64,000 nt of DNA from Eopsaltria australis (Eukaryota > Chordata > Aves > Passeriformes > Petroicidae). Shown here one piece after another: positions 23,591 through 36,700 of the stretch (its first letter is position 1; every line of letters begins with the position of its first letter). The translations under genes were made by a program, and so were the position numbers. The notes beneath the pieces were generated by a model. The model ran no database searches. It worked only from the letters and a program-made list of their open reading frames with translations, and had not been told where the DNA came from. The stretch lies in contig JAVTVJ010000068.1 of assembly GCA_034509425.1 (NCBI GenBank), forward strand, positions 2,914,001 through 2,978,000. Direction: 5' to 3'.

Positions 23591-25837
23591 GTTTTTGCTC
23601 AAGTCTAAATAGCCCAAAATTGGTTTTGTCAGTGTGTGGTCTGGTGGCAACATATGAGACCTGAATAATCAAGCAATTATTTGGAGGGCTGAGGGAATTT
23701 TCTTAGTTTTGTCTTTTTACTTAAGGATTTAATTTTCCACTCTGTTTTTTTTTTAATTCTTTCTTTTGAACAGGATACACAGTAGAGTTTCCAACCTGCA
23801 ACAGTAGCCTTAGGAAACTCCAGACATGCAAACAGAAGCTTGGACTCATTTGTATGTACTAGATAAAGCTGGACTTTATTTCACAAAAAAAAGCGCATGT
23901 GACAAGAAGCTGAGCGACACTGAAGTGTTAAGCTCTAATCTAACATTGTTCTGGGAAGGCACAAACCTGTACAAGACACAATAACTTCTTCATTAACATG
24001 GGGTTGTGGCTGAGAATTTAAATGCCACAAAGCCAAAGGAATTTCCACAACAATCAAATATCAGACCTCTGTGGCACTGAAGATTAATATTAGTCTGGGC
24101 AATGTTTTTCTGTGGTGAACCCATTAAAAGCTTGGCTGAGGAAAGACAGCTGTGAGGTGGAATAATTGAAAGATGTGGCGGTTACTTGTGAACAAGCAGG
24201 GATCAGACGCAGGACGCTGACAGTGACGTGTACATGCCTTGGCACAAAGTATGCATCAATGAGGGTGTGATCCCCAGCAAAGGGGTGATTCATGCCTCAG
24301 CTGGGCATGGCTGAAGAGGCAAATCAGTGAGCCTACAGGCAGAATAGAGTTCACAATATTTTATATCTTGAAGTACAAGCCACATATTTCAACTGACTCT
24401 GTATTGACCAGATCTTCACCTTACCTCAGCTCAGTTGCTGCATGCAGCTTTGAACACCAGTGATGCCTTATAGATGATGGAGGAATAAATAGCAATTGCC
24501 AATCATCTTAAATTTATGACTTAATGTTCAAATGTAATTTTCCCTATTCACAACCTCTCTAATTTGAATGGCATGATTTTAGAAGTTATACCCTTCTCTC
24601 TGCAATAGACTTGCTATTTTTTGAGGGCAAAGCAACTTGTGCCACAAAGCAGGTGCGCAGCTAAACTTTGTATCATCTTGATTTGTTTTCCTGACTTCTA
24701 GTCCTTGTCCTTGATACAGTGAATTTTATTTATGGTGCCTAGAAGACACTGAGTCCACAAATGATTATGGCCAGATCTGTGAGATGTCTGTAATTGACAA
24801 GCAGACACTTATGATATGTGGGCATTTGGGATTTTGTATTTGCTGATGAAGCTGGAGCCAAGCAAGTAGTTTCCTAGGAGAGAACATATCCTGTGGCTGA
24901 AACCCATAAAATCTTACAAAACAATTTTGATACTGACACAGATGTTCTGATATTTTTTTTTTTCTGAAAAAAGCCAACTTTGCAAGGGAAGAAAGTGATA
25001 TTTCATGGGAAGACAGAAACACAAAGGCAAGTTCTAGAAAAGAGGCAGCAAGTGAATATAAGAGGACTGACACAGACAGAAACTATAAGGTCGTGTTTTG
25101 CATACTGTACTCTTGAAGAAAAGGGCTGTAAATTCCATAGTCTTCTCTTTTTTCATGCTGACAGCAACCTGAAAAATGTTTGTGATTTCATCAAATGAGC
25201 AGAATACTGCTAAAGCTTAATAACATTATGTGTTAATCCACATTCTGTACTTGCTAGTGATGATATAAGCTTGGAGTATCCACTGATTCCACTTAATTTT
25301 TTCTGTATTTTCCTATACTAACAGAGTACAATTCACTTTGATATTTACAGGCTATTATTTGGCAGAGCAGCTTAGCTTTAGCGTGACTTGTTGAAACTAT
25401 GAATGAAATTTATTTGTACATTTTATACATTTTTAATTTACAATGCCAGTATGTTGCACTGAATAAGATTAGCAAACTGGGAAAACCAAATGAAAGTCAC
25501 AAAATGAAACAAATTAAATCAAAAAGTAGAAAGATGGGATTGCAGATGCCACAAGAGTCATGGTTGTTCTACATTTATGTTACATTTATTCATGTTTAAA
25601 AATGGAAACAGAGGAAGTAGAAGTTCAGTTTAACTGATTGCTTTATATCATTCCAGCTCTTGATTAGATTTTCACTGTAGCACTGTATTTTATCAAAGCC
25701 CATCATTAAATTTATTGATCCCATTCTGGGGAGGGTGGGATCAGGACTTTCTTGAAGTGTCAGGTTCTTTAAAGAATGCAGCCCAGAAAGTCTGAAAGCA
25801 ACTTCAAATTATTATTTTTCAGAATGAGTAAGAATTC

Positions 25838-26005
25838 AGTTTATATATGTTACTTATATAGAATATATAAATATTTATAATGAACGCAATAGTTTGTAAC
25901 ATGCATGACATAATGCTTAATCTACGTATTATATATTGTATAAATATATAGCACATATATTCTTTTTTATAGTGTGTGTATATAGCTGTAGACACATATA
26001 TGTTA
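25838..26005. repeat. TA-rich low-complexity stretch
   Basis: Dominated by interrupted TATA/ATAT runs on both strands. The 70-codon minus-strand open frame across it (rich in I, Y, N) is a by-product of composition. Confidence 0.6.
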
Positions 26006-26449
26006 TAGGATGTATCAAAACAAATTTTCATTGTGCTGTGAGCAGTGCATCAGCTCCTGGTTTGCAGCAGGGACAGTAATATTGTCTACTTCACTTACCT
26101 AACTAATTGCTTAGGGAAATGTATCTGCTGTGCTGCTGTGGTATGTGGGATGGTGTGAAAGTGGGCTCTGCTAGACAACCTCTAAGGAGGCAACAAACAG
26201 CACATCCCTGGGAAAAGAGGGCAGTAGGCTCAGCTCCCCAGTGACTCCGTGCTGGGGCTGCAAAGCTTTGGGTCTGGCTCACCCTGAGCTGGGCTCTGCT
26301 CCACTGGGGCACACGGGAAGAAGAGACATCGCTGATGAGGCACCCACAGGAGAGGAGAGGGCTCCTCTTTCTGAGTGTGTGCAGACAACAAACAATGCAA
26401 AACTTCCAGAGAAACACCTGCTGGGAGTGCACCTTCTCCTCTCCTTCAG

Positions 26450-26534
26450 ACAATTGTCTATTCAGCTACACACTAGTAGTCCCACGGAAACTTTCAGGAT
26501 TACTTCATTGCCAAGGGCCTTTGCAGTCCCTGGG
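26450..26534 (+). CDS. Candidate exon E of a hypothetical five-exon gene
   Basis: The acceptor is very strong (ACCTTCTCCTCTCCTTCAG) and the donor is consensus (CTGGG|GTAAGT). After one base, 28 codons are open (QLSIQLHTSSPTETFRITS and onward) and the segment ends on a codon boundary. The one-base start matches candidate D. Two further acceptors inside it (after TCTATTCAG and after CTTTCAG) give shorter alternatives. It sits in a 157-codon open frame (26241-26714), so the frame is open on both sides as well. It carries one CpG. Together A to E give about 207 continuous codons with no recognisable domain. Confidence 0.22.
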
Positions 26535-28324
26535 GTAAGTTGGCATCCTCTTAGTGCTTTGAATCATTTTTTAGGAGCCTTTTTTCAGGTCTGGCTTTTC
26601 CACTGGCTAAGTAGCACTAATCTGAGTACTCTGAGTTATCTTATTAATGATGCCTGCTGTGGACAGGCATCCAATTTTGAGATGTTCAGCACTCGTGTTG
26701 GGCAAGTAAAGTAGGCAGTCTGAATAGATGCCATTGTGCCAGAGGACTGCAGGGACAGCAAGTGCCAAGTTTAAGATTATATTCTACAAACAGGAAGCTT
26801 ATTGCTGCTCTCTAACTCAGCAAGCCAATTGAAAGCCAGTCCCTTGAGCCAAAAGTGAACCAGTTCTACTTATTTCTAATTCTGAGTCCAGGCACAGAAG
26901 GGAAGTAATTTGTTTTGGACTTGGATTTGGAGACGGGAAAACTGACATGCTGCATCTGGATGTTTACTTTACATATTTGTCATTTTATTTATGAAAAGTC
27001 ATGGAATCTGAACAACCAGTTAGTGAATTGCTTGCAAAACTTGCTTTAAATTTTGTATGTATTTTATCTAACTACTGAAGTATGGGTTTCAGCATGTTCC
27101 TTTTTCCATTTTCATTGCTTTGATTTATTCTGTAAAAACTTCTCTGCCTGTCCTGTAAAATCATGCATTTGGAAATGGTTTATATGCATACTTTCAATGT
27201 TAACCTTTTGTTTTCTGTTTTGTATGCTTAAGACTGTCAATGCACATTGTGAAAATAAACAGTCTTCTTCAAAAGGATCTATCCTATTTCCATCCACAGT
27301 GTATGCTTGACACTTCTGGGAAAGAGGAGTGGACAAGGAGGGAAATTAAACTGGAGTACACAATGATAAAGCTACTTTAACTCCTTTTCCCTTCCTCAAC
27401 AGGCTGAATCAATTATAGCTGAACATTGGAGAACCATTAAGAGGGGCCTTCCTCAGCTCTTCCTCTCAGTGCTGCAAGGTATCTACTATGGCATGTGGGG
27501 AGTGGCTTCTGGACAGCTATATTTTTATTAAAAAGAATAAAAAATTGAAAGAATAATAGTACTGGTGGAAGCAGTTTTTCTGCAGGTGCAGACAATTCCC
27601 TATTTACATGGGTGTGTTATCACTATAACTGTGCTATGTTCCTGTAGCTGTTTAACTAGGCTATGAGAAGGCAAGTGCCATCCAGGAATAACTTTACCAC
27701 CTTTAGCTGAGGGTTTGGTGGATGGGACTCACAATTTAATTTGTTTGCCTGAATGGAGAGCTGGTTAAGGCAGAAGAACTCTAAAGCGCAAATCAGGCCT
27801 CTGACATAATCAAGAAATTATTTCCAAATGGAAAAACAGTCTAATTTTTTAATGGTTTGCTGTAAAATCAAACATTAATAACTTTCTTGCTTAACTTTCT
27901 AGACCTTTTCAATCCTTTCAAAAGCAATGTAGACATGAACTGTTGCAAGAGAGTTTGAGGTGAAATAGATTCCACTGTGGAATCAATATCTGGACATTAT
28001 ATTGTTTGCTTTCTATGCAATAATTAAAAGGTTTGTCCTGTGGTTACTCAGCTGCCTTTCTAATTTGCTGTTATGGGAACACAAAATTACTTGTCCAGTT
28101 TATCACTCAATGTATAGCAAAAAGCTTGAAATGACTTCTATTGAAAAAGCAATTACGTCTCCAGAAGCAAAAAAAAAAAAAAGACATGTGGATGTCATGG
28201 CCTTTTTTCAGAAAAAGCTGTTTAATGACACAGGACAGGTACATAAAAAGTAATAAGTCTATTTTACAGCCTTATTGTACATTGGACTTCTCACATTTCA
28301 GAATTCTTACTCCCAAGGAGCTTT

Positions 28325-28360
28325 TGTGTATGTGTGGGCGTGTGTGTGGGTGTGTGTGAG
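28325..28360 (+). repeat. Imperfect (GT)n microsatellite
   Basis: GT-rich run with interruptions (TGTGTGGGCGTGTGTGTGGG and so on). Likely length-variable. Confidence 0.8.
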
Positions 28361-31300
28361 AATCAAAGGAACATGGTGTCCTTTGCTTTAATAGGTTATT
28401 TTATGTTATTGCTTTGTGTTTTGCAGTCCCTCTAGCCAATCTGCATTTATGAACTGAAGAGAATAGGAGCCAGGGGCCTAATATTATAGTAAATTAGGTC
28501 CTGAATTTCTACTCAAGCGATTTAGTTATGAATTTAGCCTTTATTATAACTACTTAATGTACAAAGATATCACATTGGGAGTTAGAAGGTTTGCCTCTTT
28601 CCTCAGCAACAAGAAAATGGTAGTCAAGGAGTGAAGAAGAATGCTTACCTTTTAAACTGTTTGATCTGGGCTTTTGGGATGTCTCTCAGATCTTTATATG
28701 GTCTGCCTCAGACGTTCAGTAGTCCAGTTCTAGGGCTACTGGGATTTTTAATTCTGCATAGAGAGGGGCAGAATTATTTCTGTCATTAGAGAGGAAAAAA
28801 ATAGTGGCTGTGTGTTACAGATTCATTTGGAGTAAGAGACTGTTTATATTACCAATCTCAAAAAGAATTGTTATTATTTCATAATTTTATTTTCTACAGT
28901 TGCTAAAAGCAAACTGGTTTAGCAGAGAGGAGATTCATGGAGTTTACCTCTTCCTGTTTCACAGTTTATGACACACTTACTCTGTGTTGGTAATATGATC
29001 AGATTAGACTGCTTCTTCTGTTCCTTTTTCAGCAAATGTAATAACATGTTTATGGGCCTGTGTTTATTCAGATTACTAGGAATACAGCCTAGTTTAAGGA
29101 AAACTCTGCTCTGGTGTGACTGAGAGGGACTGGACCAATCTAAATAATTACCTCCACTTTTTATACTATAAATATTGTAAAATTAACTCTATCAAAAATT
29201 CACTGCTTTTGATTTTTCAGTGGCGTTGTGCATCCAGATTAAAATTTTCACAATAATTGTCATGGTTATTTAATATAAAAATTTCACCCTCTCATCCTTA
29301 TTGATAGAGGTCATGTCAGCAGGATTTTTAATTGTATGAGATTTTCAGGAATTGCAGTAACATGTTTCTGCTGGGATGATCAGTGACCTTGGTTAAAAAG
29401 ACTGTGTGGTCCCATGTAATGGCAGAAACTTCCAGGTGCACTCTCAGGAACACAGTCCCAAACTCAAAACTAACTGCTTAGGTGAGAACAACACTTTTGC
29501 CTCAAGTGAATGCATGTGTCCCTGCTAACAAATCCCTAGGATCTGTCCCAGAAAATCATCCTGGAACTGCAGAGAATGGCTGAGCACTTGGATGTTTGGA
29601 CTTTTTCTTTTTTCTAATTGACTTACCTTGGTGTTGGTCTGCCCCAGTGCTCAGGACATCAGGGAGGTGAAATCACCCCACAGTTTTTTGCTGTGGAGGC
29701 TCCACACAAAGTTCTCAGGACACAGACACCTCCATCCAGTGCCTTTATAACTTCCACAGGCTTGAACACAGCCTAGATCCAACACACTTGGGTTAATAGC
29801 TGCTCATTCACAAAGTATCACTGGATTGTTCCCTTTTCTAGTTATTTCAGCCAAGACAAGCCAATTTATCCACAGATGTCAGCAGCCTGAGACCAGCCCT
29901 ACACTTTGCAGACAGATTATCTAAGGTCATGGCTGTATTACTGATTTCAGAAACACTTCCTATATCCTGGTTCCAGATGAATCCTCAGTCCCCATCCCAC
30001 ATGCCATGGTGGAAAGTTTGCATCCCTCCACACTCAAACCTTTTAATCCTGTGGAGGCATGGCAATCTCTGAAGGGTAAGCTGTAACCTAAGCAGCCGTA
30101 ACTTGTGAATGCAAATGAATGAGAATGAGGAAAAGACCCAAACAAAGGTTTTTCCCACCATTCATTGGAGCAAGGGATGGACTATTTCTGAGACAAGCTG
30201 CTGAAGACATGTACTTAGCATGCCATCCATGCTGCCTGCCTCAGACGATGGTTTGCAGTGGAGACTGCTGGAGTGGAGACTTTTCTAGCAGGAGATTTGA
30301 GTCAAACTGTCCAGGGTGTGATGGATGTGAGGCTGAGGTCAGTGATGAGTGATGAGGGTCAGCCCTCAGTGGTGACCAGGAGCTTGGAATGCCAGTCTTA
30401 AGTGGAAGGTTGACAAAGAGTTGAGCCTCATCTGTGGAGGCTTCACAGCGAGAGTGTTGTGAGGCAAATGAGGAATGGCTGGTGAATTCCTCAGGGCTGC
30501 CTGTTTCTTCCAGACAAAAACAGAAGGACAGACACAAAAGAGTTGCATTTTGAATCTCACACTGGGAACTTGTCTATGCATGGCTGCCTGGCATATTTTT
30601 TAAAATTTTAAATGTAATTTAAATGTTTGTGGTTTAGTTCATTACAATTCTTAAAAGAAGACTCTTGAAGAAAAAGTTGGGGTTTATCCAGTGACCTACA
30701 AAAACTAATTGCTGTCTTTCCAGACATTCATTAGAAAGTAATGATCAGAGTAGTCCAGTAACAAAATTATTCTATTAAAAAGTAGATAATTTTTGAAAAA
30801 TGCACACCACAGGTACCTACACTGCTACTCAGGAGGAAAACAAGCCACCTGTTTTGAGAACTGCACTAAGAAATGTAAATTGCAGTAAACAATGCAGTCC
30901 CTCTGGTAAGCTTGCTCCTGGTTTTTTGCTGCAGTACACAAAGGTCCCAGAAGCTCCCTCCCTGCTCCTCGACAAGCCTCTGCCACCTGGAAAAGTGGTT
31001 CCTTGGTGTCCAAGCTCCCTTGGATCCCACTGCCTACCTAGGTGGCAACTATTGCCTTATGGTGGCTGCACACTGCACCCTGGCAAAGGGCACAGGTCCC
31101 AGGCCTGAGCTGAGCTGTGCTTCTCAGCAGGAAAGGATTTATGCCTTTTTATAAATCAGAAACCAGATACCAAAGCTTTTGTTTGTGCTGGTGTGAGCCC
31201 CAGCAGCACAGCAGGGCTCACGGACAGGTTTGCCTCCAACCCCTAGGCACAGGCCCTGCATGGAGAGCATCCCTAGTCCCTCCTCAGTGCCCCAGCAGGC

Positions 31301-32218
31301 TCCAGCAGCACCTTCCAGCCACTTGGGACCAAGCAAAAGTGGCTCCTTTTCCTGCATGGTCCACAGAGGAGGGGCTGGAAGCAGCAGGTTTGCTACCAGC
31401 ATGAGCCCTGGCAGGCGCTGGAGTCCTCTGGCCCCTGGCAGAGCCCTGCACAGGCTGTGGCACAATCCTGCAGCCCTGCTCAGGGCCACAGCAGCCCAAG
31501 GCCATCTGTGCTTCCTCTGTGTAATAAGGGATCAGCAGCTGCCCGTGTCAGCTGTGCCTGCTCTAATAAATTGAGCAGTGGCAGGGCACTTCGCTGGACT
31601 TGATTATTTGTATTTTTAAATTACTGAGATGCCCTTTGGCTTGCTTTTGGCCAAATGATTCTCAGGCACAGTCCAAGAAGCTGGCTTGGGCCAGGGTCTG
31701 CTCCCAAGTGTGGTGTAGCTGCAGCCACCCTATTTTCTAGAGTAGGAGAGTTTAATAGTATGGATACAGGCTGTTCCATGCCACTTGGTCTCAGTGTCAG
31801 TGGGCAGCTTCAGGCAAGCTTCATTCAGAAATCCAGGCATGGCATTTGGGTACAGATATTCTTTTTGCCAATAGTGGAGCATGAGCTTAAAATTCCAGTC
31901 CTGAAAAATAAATCCATCTCATGCAAACAATTGGGGGTGTTTTTTCCTCATTTCTGTTTGTTCCTGAAATATCTGTCTTATTTACTTTGTTTAAATTTTT
32001 TTTCCCAGCTGCTCATATTGCTATTCTGTTTGCAAGAGTCACGTGGAGACATTAGCTTTTGCTCTTGATATTTTAGGGGACCTCTTTTAGGATGGAAAAA
32101 TGAGCACTAAATCTGCAAAAAGAATTTAGGTGTTTTCTTCCATCTGAATAAAAAATCCACATATAATAGCTCCCTGACAATCCTGTTTCAAGCACATTAT
32201 GTATTTATACACCCATAT

Positions 32219-32233
32219 TATATATATATATAT
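32219..32233. repeat. Short (TA)n microsatellite
   Basis: Seven to eight uninterrupted TA units followed by TGCATGCACACA. Confidence 0.8.
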
Positions 32234-33456
32234 GCATGCACACATAGCATTTCTTTCCCTTAAAAATGAAAAACATCTTAATATTCCAATGAGCACTTCA
32301 ATGTGCTTACAGATAGTCACAGATCTAAGTTTTTCTTGGATTTGCTTCTGCTTTTTATTTCTCTGTTAATTTATTTTTCCAAAGGATTAAATATTTCCCT
32401 GCAACACAGACATTTTTTATTAAAAATACATTTAATTTATTCTGTGTTGAATCAACCCAACTGTTCAAGCTTTTCTTTCTTCATTACTGTTTCAAGTCTA
32501 AAATTATCTGCGAAAACTGAAGACTTAACACCCGCTGTTTCTTGGATAAACTTAATATCTTTTTGTATTCCAATCCAGGAATGACAAAGTAAGAGTAAAC
32601 AGTTCTGCTTGTGTCCTTACTCCCAGCTGGAGCCACAGAAATGTGAATATTGGACTGTGAACGTTCTGATAGGAATTCCATCCTTATTTTAGGCACACAC
32701 TTAGGAAATTTTCAACAATGGGAGAGACTGCATCTTGTCAAGCCACAGCAGAATATTCTCTTGATATTTGCATCTAAGCTTCTTCTTCTGCCCTGACCCA
32801 GAGGAAAACTTCATATCAAAAACCCCAATGAAATAATCAAATGACAAACACGAGCTCAGCTTTGGTTTGCTACGTTCCCCCAGGAGAAACTTGAGTCTGA
32901 ATAATGATTCTGGGGTCAAAGAGGCCACTTCCTTAAGTTTCCTTGGGTTCATTTGAGAAGGATAAGGCTTCTAAACCTATCCTCTTGCTCCTTATCAGCA
33001 GCTAACTGAAAGAGTTTTCAACATCCTTCTGATTTTTACCAGGAGGAAATACTGCTTTTCAAGGATGGAACCAAACATCTAGTTTTAGTTTTAGATCTTT
33101 ACTTATTTTTATATGACATCCTATATCTTACTTTTGTTATTAGAGTGATGTTTGAAACCTTCAGAACCTTCTCTCAGCCCTGTGGATTTGTATTTCATCT
33201 TGTGGTGCTTCTGCTCTCAGCCATGGCAGCAGTGGCGTGCCAGAGGAGGCAAAGAGCAGGACTGCTGCCAGCAATGTTGAGCTTGAGAAGGAGGTTCCAT
33301 ACAGCTCTCATGAGAAAAGCAAAGATGTGGATCTCCTTGATAGTGCACTGGAGAGTGAAAAATACATAACAAGACAAGGAGAAGTTTGAGATCTATGATT
33401 GCATGATGCTTTGTATTTGAACAAACAGCCAGTTTAGAATGAAGTGCTTGGAGGGA

Positions 33457-33489
33457 AAATAAAAAAATAAAAAAATAAAAAAAAAAAAA
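33457..33489 (+). repeat. A-rich (AAAAAAAT)n tract
   Basis: Three near-identical A7T-type units run into a pure A run. Possibly an expanded poly(A) tail, though no source element is recognised upstream. Confidence 0.75.
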
Positions 33490-33665
33490 CCAAACCCAAA
33501 AGCAAATTTTGGCTTCAAATATTGAGTTGTGCTGTGGAAAAAATGTTATGCCTCTGATGACAAAGGGGAAGAGAAAGAAAGGAAAGAGATACAGAAGGCA
33601 GAGCAGAGGATTAAGGAGTGATGCTCAACAGAAAATGATTAAGTCAAATCACAGAGTAAATTCCA

Positions 33666-33765
33666 AATCATAGAATATGCTGAGTTGGAAGGGACATATC
33701 AGGATCACAGAGTCCAATTCTTGGTCTTGTGCAGGAAATGCCAAGAATCGTGTTTGACAGTGTCA
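33666..33765 (-). mobile_element. CR1 LINE 3' fragment
   Basis: The plus strand from AATCATAGAATATGCTGAG through GTTGGAAGGGACAT..CAGGATCACAGAGTCCAA and CCAAGAATC is the reverse complement of a common avian CR1 3' end, so the element is on the minus strand. Only about 100 bases remain and its sequence decays beyond about 33765, so that boundary is approximate. It is a different CR1 subfamily ending from the copies at 6.2 and 45.4 kb, judging by its 3' wording. It has no coding content. Confidence 0.85.
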
Positions 33766-36700
33766 GGGATTGTCATGGGTTTAGCTGATTTAAAGCCTTT
33801 AGAAATCTGTATAATATACTCACTTATTCTCACAAAAGAAAAGTGAGTAAATTGTCTCATAGTTTAACAAAGGATTTGTTCCAAGATCTCTGGACCCTTT
33901 ATAGATTTCCGGCAACTAATTGACTTCATTTGGGCTCAGTGAATATTGTGGAAAAAAAAATTAAAACATCAATCTTTAAACAATGAGAAAGGAAACTTTT
34001 CATATCATATAAAAAATGGCTGTTATTGCATATTTTTTTCTTCATTAATAAATCAGAGCATAGCACTGTCTGGTAGCAGATATATCCATGACTTCCATTT
34101 ATCCTACAGGAAAAACATAGTAAAGAGACTAAAGAAAAGTATAACTAAAATTAATTTGAAGTGATTAAAGGACAAGGAAAGTTAGACCAATAGATTAAAA
34201 GCAGAAAAGCAGATAATTAGAATTTGCTGGTGCTGCATAGTGTGGCACTATGTCTGTTGCTCCCAGTCCAGTCTAATCCAATTCAATCCCACCAAAGTTA
34301 ACCCACGCCAGTGATCATGTTGTGGCCATAGATAAGCAACTGTCTACCTGTGGTGATCAAGGTCTAAAAAATGTTTTTTCAAGCACTGTTTTAATGGTGA
34401 AGTCTCTGACCTCCATTCTCCCCCTGTGTGTAAGCCAGAAGTGAGCTGGCCATGTGGCACGTTCTCCTGAGCTCCTGGGTGTGGTACCTGCCCAGGGCAC
34501 TTTCTGACTGCTGGCTGAGCTGCCATGTGTTCAGCTCAGACACAGCCACTGTGAGCATGGATATTACAGGGGACCTGAGCAAGGAAAGGGTCGAGTCTTC
34601 ACCTAACAGCTTTGGGTCCATAGAGGAGATAAAATGCAATGTATTTTATAGAATCAGTGGGGCAGTAGCCATTTCTCTCCTTCCTCTCCCCGAGGTTTCA
34701 TTAAAACGACTAGCCAAAGGATCAGGGTGGAGTGGCTTAAAAATAATACCATCCTTCTGTGCAAAAAATCTGCCCACCTTGATGTTGTTTCAATTCTTTT
34801 GAAATTCTTTATTCAGTGTTGTTACTAACTTTAGATAATAAGGCCTTTTCCAGTTGCTTTTAGCAGCTTTCATGACTCCAGCTTAACAAAACATCACATT
34901 TTGGTCATTTGTCCTGAGTTCCCTTTGATATGAGGTAATATGAGGCAGCTGTTTCTCCTTTAATATTTCTAGGTTTCTGCAAAAAGCATTGTCAGCCTTT
35001 GTATTTCTGGGTTTTTTTTCTATTAGATTCTGCTTCTGTGCTTAAAGAAATAACAATAATTAATTTGTTCTTTACAGAGACTGAAAACCTCTTTCATCTA
35101 AGATCTAAAAGCCAGATTGTTATTTGCACCAGGAACTGAGTCATGGCCCAAGGTGCTATTGTGCTTGGTGTTTTAAGGGTAGGTGTAAAAATGTTCTGTG
35201 CCCAAAAGAGTTTATGACCCAAGTGCAGAAGGAGAGGCAGTAGATAAATCAATTACCTTGGCAGCATGGGGAACTGATAAAACACTATTGGTCATCATGG
35301 TAAGTTGAGCTTGCACACCTTTATGCAGAAAGGAACCTTTATTTTCCTTGAGACTATGTGCTTACAAAATCTTATGATGAGGGGATTAAAAAATTCCCAA
35401 ATACAGTTCCAGAACAAGTATGCATAGACAGAAGCATGTTTGCAAATATTTCAAATATCTCTGTTTTTTTATTATAACCCCTCCAAACTGGGACACTGTA
35501 TCACTATGAGGATGGAAACCTGGCACACTCAGTTTTCTTTGCAGTGCAACTTTTTTTATTCATCCTGTACCCTTGATAAGACGTGCAAGCTCCCATCTTT
35601 CTAATCAGCATTTGCAATGGGTAGCTAAGAGCTGAAATCTTTAACTGAATCTGGCTTTTGATGGACTAGTATTTCACAGTACAGTGTGGTAGACACTCTA
35701 TACAATGGGATTAAAGCCCCTTCTAATTGTCTGACTAGAGGAAAGTTCTTAAAAATGATTACTTCCTTTGTCTTTCAATTAGTACTCTTAGTACAACCTG
35801 TAAGCCAGTGGGAAATATGATCTATCTAAACACTGAGGTAAGACAATGCAAGACATGGCCTGTACTCATATTTTGGATAATTTACTATTTTGCAGAGTGA
35901 ATTACATATCTGAAAGTTAGTGGTATATGTCACATTGATAATAAAGCTTGAATTAGAGAGATCTAGTCAAGTATTCAGAAAGACCAAAGTAGAGTTCAGC
36001 TGTTTTTCAGAGAAAGATGTATGCCAAAGGTAGAATGCCAAAGCAAACATTACAGTCAGTCAAATCAGTTGATTGATGCTTCCCTGCTTTATGTGGGTTT
36101 GATGTTGCTTCCTTAAGAATTTTATCATCTGCCCTGCATGGGCCACTTGGCTGGTGCTGTCTGTCTCAGGCACTTGCAGACCAAATGTATCTGGTCTGTT
36201 GGTGATGGTGCCGAGGTAATTTTGAACTACACTAAAATAAATCCACTACAGCTGCAACACAACAATGGTGAAAGGAAAGCTGATACCCTCTAAAAACTAA
36301 CAAACCTGACTCTTTTGGAGAAGTACCCAAGAATAAAATGCTCTAAAGATTAGAGATTAGAATGGTTTAGTGGATTAGTCAAGAAAACATTTGAAATAAA
36401 TGTAGAAAGATTTGCTATATGGTTTCTAGAGACTAGAGGGAACGAAATGCTTATATGTTTATATGGGATTAGTGGCAAATTTAGAGTGATATCTTTAGTT
36501 CAACTTGCAACCCTTTGGGCATAACTAAAGGAAATAGCAATGATTCTAATATTTTTCAAGAATACATTGTGATTTTTATTAGCATAGCTATAGGATTGAC
36601 ATCACCCTGGATAAAAAATCCTGAATAAACTAGTCAAGCCTATGAAACTGGCTCACAGATAATGATATCTTAGTTATACATCAAGATATTTTTATAATCT

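Larger units (their letters stand above)
22128..26449. other. Putative intron; palindrome, AT-rich tracts, candidate regulatory blocks
   Basis: No gene or transposon is recognised. It holds a perfect 18-bp palindrome at 22345-22362, a homeodomain-site-rich block at 23370-23590, a CpG-retaining block at 24170-24290 and a TA-rich stretch at 25838-26005. ORFs here have no domain. Confidence 0.35.
26535..33665. other. AT-rich intergenic or intronic DNA, no supported gene
   Basis: About 7 kb without a recognised gene or transposon. A GT-rich tract lies at 28325-28360, a TA tract at 32219-32233 and an A-rich (AAAAAAAT)n tract at 33457-33489. The stretch 30880-31580 is more GC-rich with overlapping open frames on both strands (up to 116 codons), none with a recognised domain. 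Confidence 0.4.

Noticed and set aside
33771..33790. TGTCATGGGTTTAGCTG, similar to the start of some avian LTRs
   Set aside because: The similarity stops after about 17 bases and nothing LTR-like follows.
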